A stretch of 64,000 nt of DNA, taken from positions 2,294,001 through 2,358,000 of the forward strand of contig JAUDYN010000006.1 of the NCBI GenBank assembly GCA_030407005.1, given 5' to 3'. The DNA is from Desarmillaria ectypa. Lineage: Eukaryota > Basidiomycota > Agaricomycetes > Agaricales > Physalacriaceae. The position numbers and the translations under genes were made by a program. Below the pieces are notes generated by a model. The model saw only the letters and a program-made list of their open reading frames with translations, did not search any database and was not told the origin of the DNA. Shown piece after piece: positions 35,989 through 46,545 of this stretch; within the stretch, counting starts at the first letter, position 1; every line of letters begins with the position of its first letter.

Positions 35989-38900
35989 CTAGTTCTTCGT
36001 TGCCCCACCGATGGACGTAGCAACGATAGCTTTCCGAGGCTCCAGTTTGTATTTCTGCCTCGCTTTGGCTTGATGCTTCTTAATTTTTGCTTTGCACTTC
36101 TCGCACATGGTACCTTGAACGTTTCTTGGTATTGTCCGGTGACATGATTTGTTCGCGCATGCACGCTGCTCATGTTGTCAATGGCCATGGCAGATATACT
36201 AGGATACTGTACTCACAGCAGGAGGCGTTGTCGGTTCATTGTTAGTAGGTGCCGGCCCAGAGTTTGACGGAAGATTCTGGATGACAGGTGCCGCTGGTGC
36301 TGTTTGCAGTTCCAAGGAGTCCATTGAAACTTCCCTTGTAGCCGGCTCCTTCATGAACCGGTTAGTGAGCGTCGTAGATGACGGAGCTGGGGCACCCCGA
36401 GGAACCTGGATAAGTATGTGCAGCTCGCCATCCGCAGGCTTTCTTTTCCTAACTTTGGCCTGATTACAATAAGGATTGTTACTACACAGATCACCAGAGA
36501 GGCAAAAAAAAACTTACATCTGGATTGTAATAATTAAATGACCTATTCTGAGAAGTTGATGTCTGAGCGGCTGGATCAGTGATCAGGGGTGGTTCAGTCG
36601 ACATTGATGTGTAAGGTGATGGTCGGAACACGTTGTGGTGTGGATGGGGTGGGGGAGGTGGCATGGTTACAGTCGGCAAATTTCCCGACTGAGTGGCAGA
36701 CAGTGATGGCTGTGTGGAGCTAGAGGAGGCAGGCAGATTTGAGGAAGCAGCTGGCTTCGTTTGGGGCGACGATTGCTTAACGCTCGACGTCTTCGTCGAG
36801 CTTGACGGCTGCGACGATGATTGTTGAACCGTTTGAGCGGGAGTTGGAATAAAAGGTCCTGGGGGCACCGGTGCTGAGACTGATGAAGATCCCGCAACTG
36901 GACGAGAATATGAGGGATAGTGACCTGTGCCATAGGGAGGATAATAACGAGACGGATATGGGTATTGGGAATGAGGCATCGGGTAGGGTGGCGGATATGG
37001 ATACGGGTAAGGATGCATATATGGTTGAGCATTTGCGTACAGTGGATACTCTCCCGACCCGGAAGGTGCGGGTGGCGGCAGACCGTAGGGATATGGTGGT
37101 AGATAATACGGGTAGGGATACTGGGCATGTATCGGAGGGGGGTACGGGTAGGGAATAGGATGGGAAGTTTCAGGATGATGCTGGGGTGGCGCAGACGTTG
37201 ATGCTTTCGGCGCGGGAGCGGGTGTAGATGGGGGTACAGGTGATGTGGAAGCCTCATCTGCTTTCTTTTTCCTCTTCTTCCGTACGGGTGGAACATCGTC
37301 ATTGGTAGCAGAAGCTATGGGGTCACCAATGATAGGCGTAAAAAGTGGCGCTTCCTTGTCGTCAATCTAGGTTATAATGATCCCTTAGTGAGTCAGGTCA
37401 GTGCAAAAGGATGGGATTAGTATACCTTTTTCGATGATCCCTTGGAACCCTGCCTTTCCGTTTTAGGATCAGTAGCTGGCGTAGTAGGGGCCACTGAGAT
37501 TGATTCTGCCTCGTTTACAGCGGCTTCAACTGCACCTGGAGCAGAAAGCTCGGGATTTGGTTCAACGCCATCGAGGAACAAACTGCGAGTCTCTTCTACA
37601 TTTGGTGTTAAGCAGCCCATAGGACTTTCGTCAGCATTTGCAATAGGATGATTTGCGTTTTTTCCGCCTTCGATTGACGCATCTCTAGTGCTAGATAAGT
37701 TAGTCATGCCCGCATCGATTCCGTTCATCCTAGCGACTGGGGTATGCCCAGAAGGCGAATTGGAAGTAGTTGCATCAGTCTGTGCTTGAAGTTGCCAAGC
37801 TTTCTCCGCACTCCTCAATTCCTGTTCAACTTCTGCTCGACGCCGTGCTTGCAAGGCCTTCCTTTGCACCCTACAGGGATCACACATACGCCACCGAACA
37901 CCGGGGCCAATGAGATTGTGACAGTCTTTGGCGGTGCAACCGTAAGACCTTCTCCCCTAGATTGAATGAGCAGACATGTCAGAAGTATAACGAGTCAATA
38001 TGGCGAATTCACAGACCTCTTTGTCAGGTATAAATGGAATATTTGCGACGTCCTGCTCTGATTCTGCGCCATTATCTTCAATCTTTTCGTCCTCTGGATC
38101 CATGCTATCTTCCCTGCCTTGCTCAAATGTCTCGCCTATGGAACCCTCTGGGGGTCCGGCAGACTTGACCACCTTTTCCCTGACTCTCTTGAGTTTGCTG
38201 TGATGCCTGTTCTGAAGTCGGTGTTGCTCACAGCGTTTGAACATATAATGTCCAGGAAGTATCTTGTGACAGTGAGAAACAGTACACATTCGGGGAGGAA
38301 GGACGGGCACGGTATGGAAGAAGTGGTTCACTGCAGCCGCAGTGGGCTGGTCAGCAGAAGTAGATGCAGTTGGGACTAAGGTGGAACCAATAGGCTGTTG
38401 GCTCCCCGTTGCTCTTATTAAGGTCGCAGGAGAAAGAGACGAGTACGCCGTCAAGAGACCTGAGATGTCTTGAGGTACAGTTACTTTTTCGTCAATGATT
38501 GACATCTCCCACGCCTGAAGATCTTCTGGAGATTCACTGAGAGGCTACGGAAGCATAAGTCCTGTGGTAGAATCGTAAATAAAGCGAGCTTACAGCCAAT
38601 CCTGCGCCTTTGCGCCTTTCATCTTCAACCTCTCTCAGCGTTTCCAGCTCTTGTTCAAAGGCAGCGCGTTCAGCCTTCCACTTAGCCCGCTTGGTGATAC
38701 CGTAGGAACGATAACGATTACGACATGGTTCACACATTTTATACGCATAAGAACCTAAGTTGGCTGTTTAACGACTGGGATGGTATGTTTTCGAATGTGC
38801 ATACCGGCGATAATTGTTTTGCATCCTTTCACTGAACAAAATCTAGGCGAAAGAGGAGTCCCGTCCTCGTTGGTCGCCGGGACTTCCGATAGTGCTATAG

Positions 38901-39656
38901 AAGGTGCACGCCGCTTGCGCTTCTTGGGAGGTGCCTCTGGCGGCGGATCGCGATAATACGAAGTCCTCTGCTCCAAGGCTTCGCCTTCACTATATTCGTT
39001 GGCCGGCGGCTTGTAGTGAGTGCTGGACTTTGTAGGTGCAGGAAGTGTCAGGGCGCCAGCCAGTTCAGAGCTCGAACTGTTGGACTGAGACCTGAACAAG
39101 CGAGGGTCGATGGTACTGGCATCCCATGAGCTCTCGGTTGCGGAGGTACCAGACTGTGGAAGCGCTTCAGAGGCGAACGCCGTGGTGAATGTCTGCGGTG
39201 GTGGATCCATGGGTTCAATGCTCTGACCATTGGGCTACAGAGAATAAGGGTATCATCCAATATACAGAAACGCCGGCATACCTGGCTGTCAGTATGATCT
39301 TCCTCATTTACGTTTCCATTCCCTGGCATCCATGCAGTCGATCCCGGAATTTGCTCAATGGGTATGATGGTCTGCCCAGATATCGCTGCTTTCTCGAGCT
39401 TCCTCCTTGCGCGCTTTGTCGACGCATATACTCTGTGCTATTGTCCAAGGCTTTAGACGACTTTTACATCGTCGGCGGTTGCAGGACATACCTTGCCCCT
39501 ACATGACTCACACATCTTGTTTGGGGAAGCTGCATCGAGCATCTGCCCGCATCCTCTGACCGTGCATCGTCGCTGAACTGGATATTGTGGTTCCAAGTTG
39601 GACTCGAGGGATTCTGAAGGGAATTTATAGCCGTAGAAATCACCAGACTCGTCCAT
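35989..39656 (-). CDS. Large protein with five Cys-rich C-x4-C-x12-C-x2-[C/H] modules
   Basis: Seen: ATG at 39656 (MDESGDFYGYKFPSESLESN), stop at 35989, about nine exons and 1,050-1,100 residues. Five modules share exact spacing: CTVRGC..MCESC, CSVKGC..MCEPC, CTVSHC..RCEQH, CTAKDC..MCDPC and CANKSC..MCEKC. Each is followed by basic or coiled residues (RNRYRSYGITKRAKWKAER; RVQRKALQARRRAEVEQEL; KAKIKKHQAKARQKYK). Between modules 4 and 5 lies a long low-complexity part: KKRKKK, repeated Tyr-Pro (YPYPYPPPYPMP), Ser/Gln runs. Splice phases agree at the joins I tested (39.45, 38.80, 37.96 kb). Known: single copies of a similar module occur in uncharacterised basidiomycete proteins; I know no named fold. 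Inference: metal-binding modules with nucleic-acid-binding basic arms, nuclear because of the KKRKRR and KKRKKK stretches. Function unknown. Confidence 0.75.
36094..39566 (-). repeat. Five dispersed Cys-module repeats within one gene
   Basis: Module positions: 39501-39566, 38723-38838 (split by an intron inside the module), 38221-38286, 37873-37938 and 36094-36159. In every module 4 residues separate the first Cys pair, 12 residues follow, and C-x2-C closes it; the third copy ends in His instead of Cys. A hydrophobic residue (I or L) sits three or four places after the second Cys. Confidence 0.75.
36905..37230 (-). repeat. Tyr/Pro-rich low-complexity coding repeat
   Basis: The minus frame reads imperfect Y-P and P-Y-P units such as YPYPYPPPYPMP, YPYPSRYYPPYG and YPYPPPIHAQYPYPYY. 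The repeats lie in the central part of the five-module protein. The DNA is correspondingly repetitive (GGATA and GGGTA on the plus strand), which leaves long open frames on the opposite strand. Confidence 0.7.
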
Positions 39657-39832
39657 GCCAGACTCGTAGTGACCAGACGAAACAGGATTTCCTTTTCGAT
39701 TGCGACCAATTCATTGTCAGAATGATACAAGTACAAACAGTTAACTGACGTCTACACATCCACTACAATTACCGTTTGGCGGTTCTTCTGAATTGATTTT
39801 TTCAGCGCCGGCGTACCATCAGCCGCGGATGC

Positions 39833-41297
39833 TCATACCAAATTTCTCGGCCCCGGACGTTCTGTGTGCAATACCAGATCCTGGGTCAACGTCTCGCTGC
39901 TATTGGATTCAAACTGGGAACTTCCGATCTTGAGCGGCGTCATCCAGACGCGCACGATATCCTGCCAGTCGTTTAGTTTGTAAATGCATCATCATACAAC
40001 AGACTGACCGCTTGGCTGCCAAAAATGACTACAGCAAAGTTGGGTACTAGTGTAAGCTTCAATGTCATGAATGGTTCGTACATCAACTCAACCAACTTAC
40101 ACAGCGCTAGAATGATGTCAAATTCTGCGTCCTGTCTATTGGTAAAGACATAAATTGCACTGACGCTAAAATGATTTTCTTGCGCTCAGTCATTTGTTCA
40201 TCGAGAAGAAATGCTTTCTTACACCAGAGCCAGCAATCCAACTAAACCGAACGTAACCACCCGAACGGCGGCCGCCACGTATTCCGTGCTAGATCCCAGT
40301 CTTCTACGATTACGATACAACTGAACAACCACGAACACTATTCAATCGTCACTCAGTTTGACAATCATCTCTACAAAAGATCCGATAACATACCCGAAAT
40401 AGTAATAACTCCCATGGTGGATATAACGACGACTAGTGACGACACTTTGGATCTACACCAAACTTGAGGACATCGACCGAGAGATCCGGAACATGATGAT
40501 CATACGGTATATGTGATTTGACGTCGCAATAGGTTCCATTCAATGCCTTGCGAACCAATATAGGCTCTTTGATACCAGACTATGAGGAGGTGAGAAGGAC
40601 AGTCACAATGCAAAAGGTCTGGAACGTACAACCAAAATTCCAATAAAAATGCCAGACCAGATCAGGTAAGGACCTAGTAGCTTTGGATTATGAGTATGGC
40701 TCAGCATAATCAGGCAAGGGGCAGTATACCACCAATCTCATGCTGAGGCTAACTCCTCGTACGGGTGAATTGTTAAGAGAGGACTTCATATGTGTGAGCA
40801 TCTGCGAAAAATCACACCATCAGTCTAGTCCGCTCTATTGCCCAAGACACGTCGTTTACATAGAAGGACAATGAGAATGTTGTGCAACCCGTCCTGCAAT
40901 AGGTTCAGTGCATGCATATCAGTAGCGAAAAAATCGCTTACAGAGGAGGTGCCGCATAAATCAGGGCCGCTTGAGTGACACAAAGTCCAAATGTTGGTTG
41001 TGCCTCCATTGCTTGTCCAGCAATGGCGAGGAGAACGTATGAAATGCAGGAAATTATCCAGGACACACAAAAACTGAACCATGTAAGATGGCGCTGAACA
41101 CGGCGGGACAGTAAGGCTGTCGACGCGATAAGGAAAAAACATGCAGCTCCCAAGATTTCGAGGGCGTCGAACGCATAGATAACTGAGTCCTGAACCTCGA
41201 CTACGGTGTCGTCGGTGCCTGCTGTCAAAGGTGAGCAAGGTTTATCCACGTATATTTCGCGTCACTTACAGCGTTCGATGTTTAAGCCTGCCGCCAT
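39833..41297 (-). CDS. Orphan seven-helix membrane protein, copy B
   Basis: Seen: ATG at 41297 opens MAAGLNIER, spliced in phase to GTDDTVVEVQDSVIYAFDAL. Then come hydrophobic segments LGAACFFLIASTALL, FCVSWIISCISYVLLAIAG and LCVTQAALIYAAPPLTGCTT. Later exons read GPYLIWSGIFIGILV, VSSLVVVISTMGVITIS, FVVVQLYRNRRRLGSST, VRVVTFGLVGLLALV, VPNFAVVIFGSQA and DIVRVWMTPLKIGSSQFESN, with a stop at 39833. Every exon has a counterpart in copy A with the same intron phase, for instance the intron after the second base pair of the PPL|T / PTL|T codon. Known: an unnamed Agaricomycete multi-pass family. Inference: a paralogue of copy A. It lies just upstream of, and in the same direction as, the five-module gene, which ends its own start only about 180 bp downstream. 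Confidence 0.78.
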
Positions 41298-42037
41298 GAA
41301 TGAATGTCAGGGACCAAGCTCGTAATAAAGAGAGATGGGTTGTGAAAGAGTTTGAAGCTCGAGTTGAAGGAAAGAAGGAATGGACCTCCCGATGATAGCG
41401 TGAAAATACATCAAGTAGATCTGGTTCATCATGCAACCTGATGCGCGCGGGGTCAACGGTGGAGGGTGTGATTCTGTGGCTGAAAATGGCAGTGGGCATT
41501 TATCAAGAAAACATGACCAAGAGTTAGGCTTAATGAGCTGCGCTCCCGGCGCAACTGCAGGGCAAAGAGTCGTCTTATGGTTCCCGGGCGCTTGCATGAA
41601 AAGAAAACTCTTTGCGCCATAACACTCAAAGGAATATCAGTCGAAAGGGAAGCATGCAGTATACAGGCCAATTTTTGGCAGAGCTCCCTGTGAATATCGA
41701 CGCCAGACAGAAGACAGGCCGGGGACCCTGGGGAAAAGGTAGGTTCTAAGGATGCTGTCATGTCGGTGCACTGATCACAGCTGATGTAAAGGTACCCTGA
41801 CCGTATCGGCAGCTAGTTTCTGAGGAGGTTGGATCTCACGTCGGTTCCTACTCAGCTGACTTGGAGGAACACTGCATCGAATGACATTCAATTTCATCAA
41901 TGATCCAGTAGATATATTCTTAGTGAGCGACTGTAGCAAACCTTTATGATAGCAAACACAGCAACTGCCGGACGAGCATCTGATTGTGAACCGAAGTTAG
42001 CCTTGCCAGCAACAGATAGACATAGCACTTACTGCAA
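41298..42037. other. Intergenic, no gene supported
   Basis: Several overlapping frames on both strands (41307-41761) lack motifs. The stretch should contain the promoter of seven-helix copy B and the 3' end of the NFKBIL1-like gene. Confidence 0.35.
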
Positions 42038-42859
42038 TCACGACGCGTCTTTTGCATTGAGGTGATGCAGACACCGAACAACAATGCCAATACCGTCCTC
42101 AACATCGCCGATATTCTCTTGGACGACCCTTGACAAGATCGCCGTCATTTTATCAGGATGCCACCGCAATAAAGAATTCCTGATCCGTTCCTTCCTGGTT
42201 ATGGTGCAGCCTCTTACTCTCAAATCACCCAGCAAGAAGTCTTCGACCTTTACCATCGTGATGTCGTCTAGCTTCAACGGCATAGGACCTAGATCCTCTG
42301 ACAAATGGGAAGAAGAAACGACAGTGACTGGCCATGGGATGTCTGAGAACCGAAGGGGACTGTTGGAGGACAATAGATCCTGCCAACCTTTCTCATATGT
42401 GTTCCAGCGGTTGACCAGGCTCTCTTCAAGATCCCGGAGTTTCAGCTCCTCCCGCATCGCATTTGTCCTGGCGTAGTCCCTGTTTCCATCAGCATCGCGG
42501 AGTAAGCCACCGTTCCGCACCCAGTTCTCCTCCCCGCGAAGCGCCTCAGCTTTCTCTGCAGCTCTACGCAGTTCAGCCTGCCGTTTTAGCCCCTCCAGAT
42601 ATTCGTTAGATATCTGTTCGTCGTGTGGCGTTTCCTCTTCTACGACCACAGGCGCAGGCGGCGGTGAGAGTAAGTTGGCGGCATGGGTTGTCGCCCCTTC
42701 CGGAAAAGCGAAATATCCGAGTCTGTGCTGCTGCGAGGATAGAGATGTAGTGGGACGTTGCCGGCTAGATTCAGCTTTCGGAGTCGTCGAAAAGAGAGCT
42801 CCGGTGGGTGGCATGTACGTTTGGACTTCAAAAGAAGAAGGTGGAGGAGATGAAAGCAT
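42038..42859 (-). CDS. NFKBIL1-C-terminus-like protein (J-domain-like region)
   Basis: Seen: ATG at 42859 (MLSSPPPSSFEVQTYMPPTG) opens 273 codons to the stop at 42038. After a Pro/Ser-rich start, a charged coiled stretch (EYLEGLKRQAELRRAAEKAE) leads to NRWNTYEKGWQDLLSS and LRFSDIPWPV. The C-terminus reads RIRNSLLRWHPDKMTAILSR and then VVRCLHHLNA. Known: W-x-x-Y-E-x-x-W, F-x-D-I-P-W-P and L-L-R-W-H-P-D-K with a following R-V are shared with the C-terminal region of the NF-kappa-B inhibitor-like 1 family; W-H-P-D-K resembles the HPD loop of J domains. The ankyrin repeats of the animal protein are absent. Upstream ATG 43030 may start one or two more exons (MASKFGSRRRSESA), but the phase did not close, so I keep the internal start. 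Inference: nuclear, perhaps RNA-processing related. Confidence 0.75.
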   Translation of the reverse strand: MLSSPPPSSFEVQTYMPPTGALFSTTPKAESSRQRPTTSLSSQQHRLGYFAFPEGATTHAANLLSPPPAPVVVEEETPHDEQISNEYLEGLKRQAELRRAAEKAEALRGEENWVRNGGLLRDADGNRDYARTNAMREELKLRDLEESLVNRWNTYEKGWQDLLSSNSPLRFSDIPWPVTVVSSSHLSEDLGPMPLKLDDITMVKVEDFLLGDLRVRGCTITRKERIRNSLLRWHPDKMTAILSRVVQENIGDVEDGIGIVVRCLHHLNAKDAS

Positions 42860-44582
42860 GATAAACCTTGAAAGCCGTGAGACGCGATAACGAACGGAGT
42901 TTTGAGAGGATTCCCTACCGTTGCAAGTGGGCAGCGTCGAGGGCGGAGGTCAATCTGAAGTATTTTCTCACGGCTGCCCTGTTGGTACGGCGGACTCGGA
43001 CCGGCGACGGCTGCCAAACTTCGACGCCATAGTAACTTAAGCAAGAACTATTTCTCTTCCTCGACGCGTCTCTACGTGTTTTCTCGCGTTTTACGGAAAT
43101 ATTTATGCTTTGATCCTATGTGATCAAAGAAAATGGGCGAAACAATATCTAAATTCCTTCAGTTGATCACGGTGCTTGATTGATGTGATTCCACAGTTAC
43201 AGACTGACATGTGTAGGTACTGTATAAGCTCCCAAACTGCACTGCTATCTGATGCTGATACATACAATTTTTGCTTGTTCTTCGCAGATACATATTGTAG
43301 GTAGAACTGATATACCGAGATATCTCCGCCCGGGTCTTTGCTACCATCGATGAAATTCATTGCGACTACGTGCACCTCACGAAACCACCAGAGCTAAGCT
43401 CTCAATCAATCTGGCACGAAAATGATCCCATTCATCGAATTATCATCCTATGGCAGCTATTCCATGCTCAACATCGCCATTTCTGGGGTCCTTCTGATTG
43501 AACAGCTATCGAACCAGACGTCTACTTTTATATATAATTAGGAATGCGACTGTGTGTTCCGATACAGTGTTCTATCTTCAGGCTACGATATTTATGGGGG
43601 AGCTGGGCAGAGGAGCGTGCCATGAAAGACAGACAGAAAAAAAAATTTTAATAAGGTACGACTACTTTCGTTTATTTTGTACAAGCCAGCCTTGGATAAA
43701 CAATAAGACAAAAGACGAAACGGCGCAGTTGCAATGAATCAAATGCGCTTATATTGTAAGGCGTTAGATGCGAACGACGGACGATGACATTCGTTCTTCT
43801 GGCATGTGCATCCATTCGACTGTCACTCATTCTGACGCGCTCTATGGACGTTTGGCATCGTCTTATAAAGTCCAATCACTTGAGTAGCTCGAAGATACCA
43901 CTTCAAGTCCGATACCTTTTGGAAATCGAGCGGAGATCGGCCCGCCAAGGGTGCTCCTCTTCTGACTCGTACCATCATCACCTCTAGCCACCAACCACCC
44001 GACTCTCTGTCTATTCCGCTCTTTACAATTGCTGATATGATGCTGTATGGACGCATTAGCTGTCATGGTTTGAAAGCACTGCACCAATATTTGAACTTGG
44101 AAGTCTGAAACACCTGATTGCGTACCTTTTGACTTGGACGTTAGAACTTTGACGTTAACGAAAGGTATGTCTGCTCCTTACTCGACTTTGCGGAATTCAA
44201 ATTCAGACGTGCTCGGGACCCAGCTTCAAAAGCGTGCGTTACAATTGAGGTACGTACGTACAACATGCTCGGAGAAATCATTTGACTGCCATTTTGGACC
44301 ATCTTCTAACGTAATTCGGTTTGCAGAGACTTTCTACTAGAGTCCTCTTTTCTAGCTCCCAGCACTTCTGACTTACACCGGTCAAGGTTTAAGCCTTTTG
44401 GATCGTACTTTCGTTTCCGTGGCGACCCTGATGACCAGTAAGTAGTACGTGTCGGTGCTGGCCGCCGAGCCAATGATCGCAGCAAAGTGTGTGAAAATTT
44501 CGGATCAGAGGGACCCTTCTATTCGGACTTTCTTCCATGTTGGTCGATTCCTTTCGGTTGGTTTACTTTCTCTTCGACCAAC
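42860..44582. other. Intergenic between divergent genes
   Basis: It holds possible 5' exons of the minus-strand NFKBIL1-like gene (42860-43030). The rest has no supportable gene; frames at 43498-44340 are short and motif-free. It should carry the promoters of both flanking genes. Confidence 0.4.
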
Positions 44583-45738
44583 ATGACACGTCTGTCAGTC
44601 GAACGCGTTCCTCCTCCAATCTACACCTCCGACCAGCAAGACTTTTCTCTGTCGCCAATATCTGAGAGTACCAATGACAGTCCAAGTGCCAGTGGATGCG
44701 AGAGTCTAGTATCAGCTACTAGTCGACCTTCTACCCCTTCACCGAGACCACGCAGCTGTCTGCCAGAGTCAGCGCAGACGACACCGCGTGTTCAGTCTCC
44801 TTCTACCACCGACATACAATTATATCCGTCGGCCCAAACTCTTGCCTTGACCTCTCAAGGTTACATTCTGACCTACCCACCGCACAATGCACAAATACAG
44901 ACACCGACGCAACCACCTGCTCCCCCTTCTACCAACGGCCACGATACTGCTACTCTTGTTCCCGGTAAACGCCCGGTTTCCAGCTTGCCAATCAAATTGA
45001 ACGCAACCAATTATGCATGTATATACCGCAAAAATCCCTCCCATCGACGCATGTTTTCGCGCTCTGACTCTTCAATAAGAGGGACGTTTACCGTCAATCC
45101 ATTTCTGAAAATTCCTGCGGATATCCTCCCGCCTCTGCGGCGGAATGAGACAGAGGTCGATCGGAAAAATCTTAGGCTAGAGGTGGAAAACGGCGGCATT
45201 GACGTTGACCTATACATTGTCGGTGAACCTCCTCTGAATACGTACGCTCCAATTCCTCGGACGACCATACACCTCGGATTATTTGGTGCTAAAGAGAATT
45301 CGGGAACATTCCCTATCGCAGCCAGAATCGTAAGTCCCTTCGCTTCTCTTCGAAAAGAATTCGATTCTTATGTATTTATTCTACCCGTGTTCCATCCAGC
45401 ATACGCCGAATCCCAACCGCCCCTCATTTTACCTGACTGCCAAGGCGCTTGATGGCTTCGTGCTTTTCCACCTTCCTCGTTCATACCACGGTATAATTGC
45501 CATCAACTGTAGTGCTGGTGACTTGAACAGTCACATCGCATTATCGATCGGGATGTATGAGAATTCGACGATCTTATCCGAAACGGGACAGACAAGGAGC
45601 TATTTTGTTGGTGAGATGGGTGATTGGTTGAGAGATGGAGATAAAGTCGAGTTGACGATGTATAACGGGAAAGTCTTCTTGCAGTATGAGGATGAGGGGA
45701 AAAAGGACTGGTCGAAGAAGAAAGGGTGGTTTTCTTGA
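44583..45738 (+). CDS. DUF7330 domain protein
   Basis: Seen: ATG at 44583 (MTRLSVERVPPPIYTSDQQD), with one intron from 45330 to 45399, in phase (AARI|HTPNP). The first 130 residues are Ser/Pro/Thr-rich and probably disordered. The folded part starts near NATNYACIYRKNPSHRRMF and runs through IRGTFTVNPFLKIPADILPP, LRLEVENGGIDVDLYIVGEP and GFVLFHLPRSYHGIIAINCS. It ends in YFVGEMGDWLRDGDKVELTM and VFLQYEDE, with a stop at 45736-45738. Known: the pattern of I-R-G-T-F-x-V, a central beta-rich segment, L-P-R-S-x-H-G and G-D-x-x-x-W is that of DUF7330, a family of basidiomycete proteins of unknown function. Length of about 360 residues is usual. Inference: an intracellular beta-sandwich protein; role unknown. 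Confidence 0.85.
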
Positions 45739-46545
45739 ATTTTTATGAATATGTAATAGGATTGTGTTGCTGCTTTTATTATTACGTAGCATTTTGCCTT
45801 CGACCCAGCGCAGCCTTCTTTTAGTGTTTACTTTTTGATTCTGGGCCAGTTCTCCTGGTCTGACTCTTTAGTCCACGTCTTGTCAAATGCTCGTTGATTA
45901 AGGTTAAGTTTCGGTTCGCGAACTGACAACTGCCGATGCTCATCAAGTAAACATTTTCACATGCTGGGTAGCCTGTGAGCAAAATCTTTTCCTGTGGGAA
46001 TACACCTCAGTATGGCCTTTACAAAGCGGGAGTGTTCAAAATTATGGTTATAATAACTACATATGCAGCAGACCTAGCAATAGCTTTGACCCTGAACGGT
46101 GCGTTCGAAGCCCCTTGAAGAAACCGATTGCATTCTCTATGCGCATTGTAAAACTCATCCCACGCCATAGGCTCTCCGTCGTGCCTTTCCGGTCTATAAC
46201 CGGTCGTGATCTATCTCCATACTGTTCAACCAATTCCCTGAATCCATAGTTTCCGTATTCTGTAATGTGGAAGACAATGCGAATGAATACTGGGACGCGT
46301 GCCTTAAAAAACTCCCAAAAATTAGCTCACGCATCGAGAACTTATCACTTGAGCTGGAGAGCCATGTAAACCTGTACTAATCTTTGGAGATTGGGAACAG
46401 GGAAGAGGCAACTTGAAGTAGACGAAACTTGACCAACTTTACGCAACGACATAATCAAAAAGAAATTAAATAGGGCAGTAGACCAGCAGCGAGGAAACTC
46501 AGCTGGAATACGATATGACTACATCAGACTCTGCACGAATATGTT
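45739..46545. other. Intergenic, convergent gene ends
   Basis: It lies between the stops of the DUF7330 gene and the lyase gene. AT-rich 3' sequences are seen; no other feature is supported. Confidence 0.4.

Noticed and set aside
36871..37158. Plus-strand 95-codon frame rich in Gly, Asp and Arg
   Set aside because: It is the mirror of the Tyr/Pro repeats of the five-module gene on the minus strand.
42084..42476. Plus-strand 130-codon frame
   Set aside because: It is antisense to the conserved C-terminal region of the NFKBIL1-like protein.
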